A stretch of DNA of 64,000 bases from Lepus europaeus (Eukaryota > Chordata > Mammalia > Lagomorpha > Leporidae): the NCBI RefSeq assembly GCF_033115175.1, contig NC_084836.1, forward strand, positions 77,528,253 to 77,592,252, read 5' to 3'. Of this stretch, positions 55,840 through 64,000 are shown one piece after another. The translations under genes were made by a program, and so were the position numbers. The notes beneath the pieces are model-generated. The model was given only the letters and a program-made list of their open reading frames with translations. It had not been told where the DNA came from and did no database searches. Every line of letters begins with the position of its first letter. The first letter of the stretch is position 1.

Positions 55840-56500
55840 AGAGATGGGAAACGGGCACTCCCTTGACTTGCATCCTCTGGTCTGCTTTAACACAAACCAG
55901 GAGGAAAAGAAAGCTCGGCATCAGAAGCAATGGGTGGCAGGCCTATTAATGGCTGATCTGTACAGTGATCTGCCCTCAAGGAGACCCAACAGGCCAGTCC
56001 ACTGCAGTGGCTTTCAATGTGGTAAGCCTGGGCTTCAGCAGAAGTCAGCTTGTGAAGAGCCCTGGCAGCTCTGCCAAGAGTTGGATCACTGGAAATGGAC
56101 CTGCCCTGGAGTCGAAGGATGCCCAGGTCAGAGCCACAGATCTTATTGGCTCTAAGCTGAAAAGCCCTTCACTCAGCCCAACTTCCAAAGTGACCACTGC
56201 AGCTGAGGGGATGGTCAAGTAGGGTCAGCAACATTGCAGGCAGAACTGTAAATTTCTTGTTAGAGATGCCACCTGCCTTTACCTGGCCAGCTCTCCTCCC
56301 AGGCCAGCCAAGTAATGAAAGTCAACAGAGTGCCTTCCCCTAGGAGGTTCACACCTCCCTTAGGATATACCCCATGGGAAGAGATAGATAGGTCTGGGCC
56401 TCGTAACTTACAAGGCCTAAAGCCCAACAGATTATTATCAAGCCCCTTCTATCAGGTTCTATTTGCCTCTCAATCAGAAAACTTAATTGTAGCTTAAACA
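55840..56500 (+). pseudogene. Decayed class I ERV gag nucleocapsid / protease-like segment
   Basis: A 103-codon frame at 55,844-56,155 contains two retroviral zinc-knuckle-like motifs in the right order and spacing (QCGKPG and LCQELDHWKWTCP), as in the nucleocapsid of gammaretrovirus-like elements with a paired knuckle. In each the first cysteine is replaced (Gly, then Trp) and the first also lacks its histidine, so neither could bind zinc. Frameshifted sequence follows. It lies inside the ORF1-only element, not beside an LTR. No intact viral gene. Confidence 0.55.
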
Positions 56501-56719
56501 GCACCTTTCTTAGCTCCTCTAATAATGACTCTGTCCTTTGTTCTAGGCCCTGTCTAGTGCACTTGGGCCTCATTCCTTTGTAATCATAATCTCTACTCTA
56601 CCACCAATGGCTCTACTCCCAACATGTGTGTACTGATGGTCCTCTTCCCCACTTAATGCTGTATAATTGTTCAAACCTGGTAAATGCCACTCTTAGGATC
56701 ATTGGTTACTATCCTCACT

Positions 56720-57178
56720 CTGTCTTTTATGACCTTGTCTAAATATGATCAGAGTCGGCAAACTTGGAAGGCATCCATAGCCTTGGCAACTCCTGACGAC
56801 AGCCTAGGGTGGTTACTGGCGCCATAAACTAGAGTGTCAATTTGTTGGGTCAACAACAGGAGCCACTGTGCACTTGCTCCTCATGTGGGATCTCTGTCCT
56901 TAATGTGCTGTACATTGTGATTTAATGCTATAACTAGTACTCCAACAGTATGTTTCACTTTGTGTTTCTATGTGGGTGCAAACTGTTGAAATCTTTATAC
57001 TAAATTGATCTTCTGTATATAAAGAGAATTGAAAATGAATCTTGATGCAAATGGAAGGGGAGAGGGAGCGGGAGAGGGGAGGGCTGCGGGTGGGAGGGAA
57101 GTTATGGGGGGGGGAACCCATTGTAATCCATAAGCTGTACACTGGAAATTTATATTCATTAAATAAAAGTTAAAAAAA
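56720..57178 (+). repeat. L1 3' terminal region and tail of the half-L1-like element
   Basis: Same end as at 20,580-21,030 and 37,130-37,440: 'ccatagccttggcaactcct', 'gtgtcaatttgttgggtcaa', a G-rich block (57,048-57,116), 'ctggaaatttatattcatta' and AATAAA at 57,160, then an A/G tail. Confidence 0.85.
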
Positions 57179-57894
57179 AGAAAAAAAAGATGGCAATAAC
57201 ATAAAAAGCAATCCACAAATTTAATATACTGCAATTAATGTCTTTCTTTTCTTTTTAACAGAAATTGAAAAATCAATTCTAAAATTAAAGGGCATTTAGG
57301 AAATTACAAAAAGTCTCAAATATTTATAATTATAAAAAGTCTCAAATAGCAAAAAAAATGATGAAAAGCAACGAAGTTGGAGAATTAATAGTTTGCGTTT
57401 TAAAATTTATTACAAAGCTATATCAACCTAAATATGCACAGGCATATAGATAGTCATACAGATGAATGAAATGTGACTGAGAATTCAGAAATAAACTCAC
57501 CTATCTATGGTCAATCAGTTTTAAAAACTTCTGAGAAAATTCAGTGGAAAAAAAAAACTGTCTTCAGCAAATAGAGCTGAGGCAACTGGATAACCACATG
57601 CAAAAAGTGAAGCTGAATGCTCTATCTCACATCATATAGAAAAATTAGTTCACAACTGCTCGAAAACCTCAAATACCAATTAGAAATGACAAAAGTCTTA
57701 GAAAAGCAAGCAGTATTCAAGACCTTGTGTTTAGCAATGGGTCCTTAGATATGACAACAAAAATATATACAAAAAAAGAAAAATAGCTAAATTCCACTTC
57801 ATCAACATTAAAACAATTTGTATATCAATGAATTATATCAAGAAAGTGAAAAGATAGTCTATGTGATGGAAGAAAATCATTGCAAATCATATGA

Positions 57895-58360
57895 CAGTAC
57901 ATCAAAAGGTTCACAGAAAAATGGAATTAAAACAAAGGCTTACTGTGGTGCCAAAAAAGTTTGAAATCCATGCATAATTTACTCACAATTCATCCTTTAC
58001 ATGAACTTTTTTTAAAAAGATTTTTAAATTTATTTATTTGAGAGAGTTACAGAGAGAGAGAGAGGGAGAGGCAAGTAGAAAGGTCTTCCATCCACTGGTT
58101 CACTCTTCAAATGGTCGCAACAGCTGGAGCTGGGCCGATCCAAAGAAAGGAGCTTCTTCCAGGTCTCTTGTGCAGGTGCAGAGGCCCAAGCACTTGGGTC
58201 ATCTTCCACTGCTTTCCCAGGCCATAGCAGAGGGCTGAATCAGAAGAGGAGCAGCCGAGATATGAACCAGTGCCAATATGGGATGTGGGTGCTGTAGGTG
58301 AAGGCTCAGCCCATCATGCCACAGGGCAAGCCCCTTTTCCATGATCTTTTTGAAGTACCC
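57895..58360. repeat. Hairpin (MITE-like) repeat split by a CSINE
   Basis: Left arm 'tcaaaaggttcacagaaaaa' (57,902) and core 'ctgtggtgccaaaaaagttt' (57,943). The right end is resumed after the CSINE at 58,338 as 'tccatgatctttttgaagta'. Same element as at 3,975 and 31,590. Confidence 0.5.
58012..58335 (-). repeat. CSINE, minus strand
   Basis: Reversed C-repeat: 'aaatttatttatttgagaga' tail, GA tract, 'aggtcttccatccactggtt' and end 'gtgaaggctcagcccatcat'. Confidence 0.9.
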
Positions 58361-58434
58361 TCTTATACCTGATAAGGGCCTAGTGTCCAGAATAGGTAAA
58401 AAATTCATATGACTTAACAATAAGCAGACAACCA

Positions 58435-58748
58435 GGTGGCTGGAGTTTTGGCACAGTAGGTTAAGCTGCCATGCCGGCATCCCATGTAACCGCCTGTTCC
58501 AGTCCTAGCTGCTCCACTTCCAATCCAGCTCCCTGCTAATGCTCCAGGGAAAGCAGTGGAAGATAGCCCAAATACATGAGTCCCTGTCACCCTCTTGGGA
58601 GACCAGGATGGAATTTCTGGCTCCTGGTTTCACCTGTCTCACACTTGGCCATTGCAACCATTTGAGGAGTGAACCAAAAGATGAAAGACCTCTTTTTCTC
58701 CCTCTCTCTCTCATTATTCTGCCTTTCAAATAAATACAATAAATTTAA
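58435..58748 (+). repeat. CSINE, plus strand
   Basis: C-repeat starting 'ggtggctggagttttggcac', with body 'gctgccatgccggcatccca', CT tract at 58,690-58,716 and tail 'tgcctttcaaataaatacaa'. Confidence 0.9.
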
Positions 58749-58761
58749 AGAAAAAAAGACA

Positions 58762-59055
58762 GGGGCCAGAGCTGTGGAGCAGCGGGTTAACGCCCTGGCC
58801 TGAAGTGCCGGCATCCCAGATGGGCACTGGTTCTAGTCCTGTCTGGCCCTCTTCTGATCCAGCTCTCTGCTAAGGCCTGGGAAAGCAGTAGAAGATGGTC
58901 CAAAACCCACTTGGAAGACCCAGAGGAAACTCCTGGCTCCTGGCTTTGGATCGGCCATTGCAGTCATCTGGGGAGTGAACCAGCATATGGAAGACCTCTC
59001 GCTCTCTGATTCTACCTCTCTCTAACTCTATCAAATAATTAAAATATATATTAAA
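58762..59055 (+). repeat. CSINE, plus strand
   Basis: C-repeat starting 'aggggccagagctgtggagc', with body 'gaagtgccggcatcccagat' and an end with reduced CT tract 'ctaactctatcaaataatta'. It follows the previous copy within ~15 bases. Confidence 0.9.
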
Positions 59056-59511
59056 AAAGACAATCTAATTATAAATAAGCAAAAGACTTGGATAGATATT
59101 TGCTCACAAAAAACATTCAAATGACCAACAAGTAAGTATAAAGATGATTATATGATCAGTCAATAGAGAAATGCTAATTCAAATAAGATATCACCTCATA
59201 ATCACTTGGTTGCATTAAAAAAAAAAACTCAAAAAATAACAAGCCTTGAAGAGAGTATGCAGAAAATAGAACCCTCACAGATTTCTGGTAGAAATGGAAA
59301 ATACTGCAGCCTCTAGCTTGTCAGTTTCCCAAGAAGTTAAATAGGTGCTCAAATCCACGTCAGCAGCACCATTCATGGAAGTCAAAAAGGAGAAACAATC
59401 CAAATCTCTATCAATGAATTCACAAATACAAACATTGTGATATGTACCTAAAATGGAATATTAGCCATAAAAGAAATGAGCACTGTCACACGCTATAATA
59501 TGAATCCACTT

Positions 59512-59736
59512 TTTTAAAAAGATTTATTTATTTGAAAGTCAGAGTTACAATGGGAGAAAGAGAGAGAAAAGAGTGAGAGAGAGAGAGAAATCATCATTCA
59601 CTGGTGCACTCCCCAAAAGGCCACAGTAACTGGGCTGGGCTAGGCTGACACCAGGAGCTTCTTCCAGGTCTCCCACGTGGCTAGCAGGGACCTAGGGACT
59701 TGGGCCATCTTCCCCTGCTTTCCCAGACTATATAAA
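59512..59736 (-). repeat. CSINE, minus strand, truncated
   Basis: Reversed C-repeat with tail 'aaaaagatttatttatttga' and GA tract. It stops at 'ccctgctttcccagactata', lacking the promoter half, where L1 sequence begins. Confidence 0.85.
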
Positions 59737-60835
59737 GAGATCACAAAACTCCACAACAACAAAACAAGAAACCCAGTTAAGAAATGGGCCAAGGACTTAA
59801 ACAGATATTTTTCAAAAGAGGAAATCCAAATGGCCAAAAGACACATGAAAAAATGTTTAGGATCACTAGCCATCGGGGAGATGCAAATGAAAACCACAAT
59901 GAGGTTTCACCTCACCCCAGTTACAATGGATTTCATACAGAAATCAACAAATAACAAACGCTGATGAGAATGTGGGGAAAAGGTACCCTAACCCACTGTT
60001 GGTGGGAATGTTAACTGGTAAAACCACATGGAAATCAGTTTGGAGATACCTCAGCAATCTATGACCCAGCCATTCCATTCCTGGGAATTTACCCAAGGGA
60101 AAGGAAATCAGCATACAAAAGAGCTATCTGTGCCCCCACGTTTACTGCAGCTCAATTCCCAATAGCTAAGACATGGAATCAACAAAAATGCCCATCAACT
60201 GAAGACTGGATACAGAAATTATGGGATATGTACTCTATGGAATATTATACAGTGGTTAAAAAGTCATTTGCAATAAAATGGATAAATCTGGCAAAATCAT
60301 ACTTAGTGAAATAAGACAGTCTCAGATGGACAAACGCCATATATTCTTTTTGATCTGTGGTAACTAATAGAGCACCTGAAACGTAATCTGTAGAAGTGAA
60401 ACTGACACTTTGAGAAGCAATGACTTGAACAACCCTTGTCTTGACTGTCGAGGAATAGTTTTTTTTTTCCTCTTTTTCATTCTATTTGTTGAACTCTTTA
60501 CCTAACCTAGAGCTAATCGTTGTGTATCAAGTCAACTTAAAACAGATCTCAGTAAAAAATAAGAGTGGAATAAGAGAGGGGTGAGGAAGTTTTTAACTGT
60601 AAAGCTGTATAGTTCTGCATACCTTCCTCTGGACTTAGTTCTAAGGGCACAGTTTAAAAACTTGCCATGGGACCCCAAATCTCATCAAGCTGGGTGGTAA
60701 AAATGCCATCTTAAGTGTTAAAGTGATCAAATAGATAGGATTAAGTGTTAAAGGGATCATATAAATAAGATCAAATGCCTGGTAATAACAATAGATAGAA
60801 TTAAAAAGCAGAGAAAGTTCCAACATTTTCAAATG
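59737..60835 (+). repeat. L1 3' end with 3'UTR
   Basis: 'aagaaatgggccaaggactt', 'ttcacctcaccccagttaca', 'ccattcctgggaatttaccc' (ORF2 C-terminus), then a 3'UTR parallel to 19,840-20,310 ('cgtaatctgtagaagtgaaa', 'agttctaagggcacagttta'). It stops within the 3'UTR at ~60,830. Confidence 0.85.
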
Positions 60836-61080
60836 TAGGCTTTTTCTTTTGCACCCACTACAGCCAGGGCTGGGCTAGGCTGACGATAGAAGCCAAGAGA
60901 CTCCACCTGGTCTTGTGTGTGTGTAGCAGGGAATCAAGTACTTAGGCCATCATCTGATGGTTCCCATGTGTATTAGCCGGATGCTAGAGAAGCAGAGTAG
61001 GTAGTACTTGAACCAGGCACTGTTATGGGTTGCAAGCATTCCAAGCAGCAGCTTAATCCACTGTGGCACAACACACACCT
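60836..61080 (-). repeat. CSINE, minus strand, partial
   Basis: Reversed, diverged C-repeat: 'ctacagccagggctgggcta', 'gaagccaagagactccacct', end 'aatccactgtggcacaacac'. The GA tract and tail are missing. Confidence 0.75.
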
Positions 61081-61081
61081 C

Positions 61082-62220
61082 TAATATAAACTTTTAGGTG
61101 GGATACACATATAGAAAGTGGATACACCATAAATATACAGTATGATGAAAATGATAAAGTGAATTAGTACACAGAACAAAAAATAGTAGCAGCATCCAAG
61201 AAACTTCCCCACATACCCTCTTCCAGTTGTTACCCATCCACAAGGGTATGTGTATCCTAGCGATCCTTCCTCCTGCTTTCTGATTTCTAACTTCCACAGA
61301 CTACAAAATATATAACCAAGCTTTCTTAAAACTCTATACAAAGTAACTGTCGATATATTCTGAAAAGAATGTTAGGGTCTCCAATAAGCAAAGTAGATGA
61401 TTTTTAGTGAATGAATTTTGTCACAAATTATCCTCAACTATGACCAAGGAAGCTGAAGTTCTCGATAACTGAATTCTAAAAAGTCTGAAACAGCACATAC
61501 AAGCTGGAAAATGATGAATACATCACACACTAGCAATGCTGTAAAGTATGACCATATCCAAAGGAGAAAAAAGAATAATTAAAAAGGCCCACATCATTCA
61601 TAAAAACCAAAAACTAACTCTTTCGACAGCTTTCACAGATGCATGTTTGATTCATTATAGATGGAGAGAAGATAACAAAGTCACATTAATATATAAAAAT
61701 AATCCAAAATTTAAGCTACTTACCGGCAAGCACCAGGGTAATATTCAGTACAATGGATATTCCACAAAATAGACCAACTCTAAAAGTAGTCCATGCTGGT
61801 GCCAGCTGTGAACAGAACAACAGCACTTTGGGTATAGGTCAAAGTGTTATAATATAATAGTAGTATAGAGCCTCAGAGTTCTGTCATGAACATTTTACTT
61901 TATGATATGAATTTCTATAAATCTTAACCACAGAACCATCTATCTTCCATCATCCTATAATAACTGTAATAGAGTTGCCAGTTAATTGCATTCTATAGAG
62001 AAACCTGAGTCTCAAAATAAGATTAAAATCTTAGGCATAAAATTACATGCACACTAATTTTTTTGTAGAGGAGAGATTTAAAAGACAATTTAATTTTTAC
62101 AATGTATACATCTCTAAATTTTGTGAGTTGCTGATACTCAAAGTTTGCCTACTTTGTACTATGAATACTAGAGTTAATAGTGCAAATAAGAACACTTATT
62201 TTCTGTCAGGATTTATTTTG
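61082..62220. other. Unassigned AT-rich sequence
   Basis: No gene recognised. Weak resemblance to old L1 3'UTR is possible around 61,090-61,300 but not claimed. Confidence 0.3.
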
Positions 62221-62221
62221 T

Positions 62222-62562
62222 AGTATTTTTTAAATTACTTTATTATTTTTATATATTTGAAAGGCATAGAGAAAAAGAAAGACTAAGACAGACAAACAAA
62301 GATTTCTATCATCTACTGGTTCATTCTTTAAATGCTTGTAACAGCCAAGGGTGGGCCAAGTCAAATCCAGCAACCCAGAATGCAATGCAGGATCTCTCAC
62401 ATGGGTGGCAGGGACTGAACTATGAGCCATGTCCTGCTGCCTCCCAGCATGTGCATCAACAAGGTACTGGAATTCCAAGCGCAGCCAGGACCTGACCAAG
62501 GCACTCTGATATGAGATGTGGGCATCGCAAGCAGTAGCATAACCACTGCCTGCCTCCTGATG
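62222..62562 (-). repeat. CSINE, minus strand, diverged
   Basis: 'ttattttttatatatttgaa'-like tail, a weak GA tract, 'tctatcatctactggttcat' and end 'cgcaagcagtagcataacca'. One of the older copies here. Confidence 0.8.
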
Positions 62563-62763
62563 TAACTTAAATGAACCTTTCTAGATAAAGTACATATTCT
62601 CAAGGGACTGGAAAATCAGTCACAAACTAAGAATTTCCAGATTTCATTAAGTTTAAAAAATATTTTTCTCTGTTATGATCTAACTTTTTACATAAAGTGA
62701 TTTTAATAACTACTGTTTTTTTTAAATAAACAAAATGAAGTGTCTTAGATTTTAACCATAAAG

Positions 62764-63016
62764 GGGGTTGGGGTGTTGTGGTGCAGCAGGTTAAAGCCCT
62801 GTGTGGGGAAGTGCTAGAGATAAAGCCCCACCTCCACTTCAGGTAGTTTCCTGTTAACCTGCAGCTGAGGAGGCAGCAGATAACATAACGGCTCAAGTCG
62901 CTGGGTCTCTGCCATTCATGTGGGAGATCCAGATGCGGTTCCAGACTCCTGATTTCTGCATGGCCAAATCCCTGCTATTTTTTCCACATGGAAAGTGAAC
63001 CAACACCAACAGGTAG

Positions 63017-63059
<43 letters not shown>

Positions 63060-63085
63060 TTCAAATAAATAAATAAACTTTAAAA
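62764..63085 (+). repeat. CSINE, plus strand
   Basis: C-repeat start 'gggttggggtgttgtggtgc', (CT)n at 63,021-63,055, tail 'gcatttcaaataaataaata'. Confidence 0.85.
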
Positions 63086-63480
63086 AATTAAAAGGGATGA
63101 CACACATGAAGAAAGATAATCTTAGGGACAAATATATATATAATGAATGTTATAAAAAGTTTTATTAATATTAGAGGTGGCATTACATTTCAGGTATGTT
63201 AAATGTTTTCTAAAAATCTATAAAAAATATTGAGACTCAATTTTTCTTTTTTATTATTTATCAATAGAAGGTATCAGACTGAAAACATCCAGAGGATGAT
63301 GGTCATGTTATTTTAAACAAACTATCTTTAGTTTCAAAAACTGCAAAATTTATCACATACACCAAAAAATGTATACCAGTGACCTCAGACTGGTAGAAAT
63401 GAATATTAACAGAGTACTACACAGTACCTAGAACTCTTCTTTAGAATCAGAATATGCCCATTAGCTTTGAAGTCTCTACA
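63086..63480. other. AT-rich sequence, nothing recognised
   Basis: No coding or named repeat signal. Confidence 0.35.
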
Positions 63481-63589
63481 GCTCCCTGACCCAAAAACCT
63501 GCCCGCCTTACCAGGTAACAATTTGCATGCTTTCTTTACCTTAATGCCTCTACATACATTCCCAAATACCTACATCTTTTAAAATTAGT

Positions 63590-64000
63590 TACTAGCAATT
63601 TTATTCAGATATAACTAATTACAATAAATACATACTTTAAGTATATATTTTGTTTTTCCTTTGTTTTAAAATTTTTCTTTAATTTACGAAGTTTGACTAT
63701 GATATGCCTATTCTAAAAACTGCTTTATTGATTAAACTGACAGAAACTACACATACTGGGTACAATTTATCTATTACCATAATCAAGACAATGAACATAC
63801 CCATGACTTCCAAGAATTTGCTCATGCCTCTTCTTAGCCTTTCCCTTCAAACCATACTACTCTACCTCTGATGTATGTTTTGTCACAATATATTAGCCTG
63901 CATTTTCCAGACACTTGGGTAGGTGGAATCACAAGAATTATAGTGTTGTTTTTTGGGTCTGCATTGCTTCTGTCAGCATAAGGCATTTGAGAGTCACCCA
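63590..64000 (+). repeat. Old L1 3'UTR fragment
   Basis: 'aaaactgctttattgattaa', 'ataatcaagacaatgaacat', 'cattttccagacacttgggt' and 'gcattgcttctgtcagcata' follow the order of an old mammalian L1 3'UTR. It runs off the window end. Confidence 0.5.

Larger units (their letters stand above)
52081..57178 (+). mobile_element. Half-L1-like (ORF1-only) retrotransposon
   Basis: About 5.1 kb unit with an L1-type 5'UTR starting 'gcggcaagatggcggaatag' (52,082), an open ORF1 (52,973-54,034) and no ORF2. It ends with a 3' end shared with other leporid L1 tails in this window (56,720-57,170: 'gaccttgtctaaatatgatc', 'ctgtccttaatgtgctgtac', 'tcattaaataaaagtt') and an A-rich tail. Half-L1 (HAL1) elements, known from several mammals, have this plan: ORF1 kept, ORF2 lost, mobilised by L1 in trans. 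The ~2.7 kb between ORF1 and the shared tail is not ORF2-like and includes an ERV-like patch. Alternative: a private deletion in one L1 copy. Confidence 0.65.
57190..59512 (+). repeat. Old L1 ORF2 (host of the half-L1), with nested repeats
   Basis: Old L1 ORF2 resumes: 'gaaattgaaaaatcaattct', 'caaagctatatcaacctaaa', 'tgtgactgagaattcagaaa', then after the insertions 'taagcaaaagacttggatag' and 'tttctggtagaaatggaaaa'. Interrupted by the hairpin repeat (57,895) and by CSINEs at 58.0, 58.4 and 58.8 kb. Confidence 0.7.

Overview
This is nuclear DNA from a lagomorph, most likely a leporid (rabbit or hare). The diagnostic evidence is about sixteen copies of the lagomorph C-repeat SINE (CSINE), which is tRNA-derived, carries an internal (CT)n tract and ends in a CAAATAAATAAA-type tail. 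There are also several leporid-type L1 3' ends and a nuclear mitochondrial insertion with mammalian gene order. There is nothing prokaryotic: no operons, no CRISPR array. Most of the window is repeats. The only well supported protein-coding gene is one eight-exon locus; the rest of the coding-like sequence is mobile-element ORFs or pseudogenes.

Layout. 1-8.6 kb: old L1 ORF2 fragments, CSINEs, a degenerate tandem-repeat region (2.1-5.6 kb) and the first copy of a composite GC-rich/CA-rich repeat (4.2-5.05 kb). 8.9-13.43 kb: a RALGDS-related gene on the + strand. Its eight exons join in phase into a predicted 571-residue protein with two complete RasGEF N-terminal (REM) domains in tandem and no CDC25 catalytic domain. 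13.4-18 kb: unassigned sequence and a second copy of the composite repeat. 18-25 kb: L1 elements, a MaLR-type LTR and a CSINE. 25.9-28.45 kb: a processed, truncated FNIP2 pseudogene (- strand). 29.35-30.86 kb: a processed, internally deleted DAPK3 pseudogene (+ strand). 31-34 kb: unassigned sequence and a GGAT minisatellite. 34.3-39.6 kb: L1 elements, one with a nested, target-site-flanked L1 tail.

40.38-49.74 kb: a nuclear mitochondrial insertion (NUMT) in mitochondrial gene order from tRNA-Phe to mid-ND5. It has one large gap (mid-16S to mid-COX1) and a smaller gap in ATP6. Four CSINEs and one L1-mobilised retrocopy of an endogenous retrovirus 3' end were later inserted into it, and a third copy of the composite repeat cuts it off. 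52.08-57.18 kb: a half-L1-like element. It has a 5'UTR and an uninterrupted 353-residue ORF1, no ORF2, and about 3.1 kb of 3' sequence that includes a decayed retroviral gag zinc-knuckle segment. It lies inside an older L1, and 57-64 kb is old L1 with many CSINEs.

The most interesting items are the double-REM gene, the ORF1-only L1 element carrying ERV-derived sequence, the retrocopied ERV end inside the NUMT, and the three-copy composite repeat whose minus strand keeps a splice-donor-like site in a CpG-rich block. No database search was possible. Family assignments rest on reading translated motifs and known repeat consensus features.
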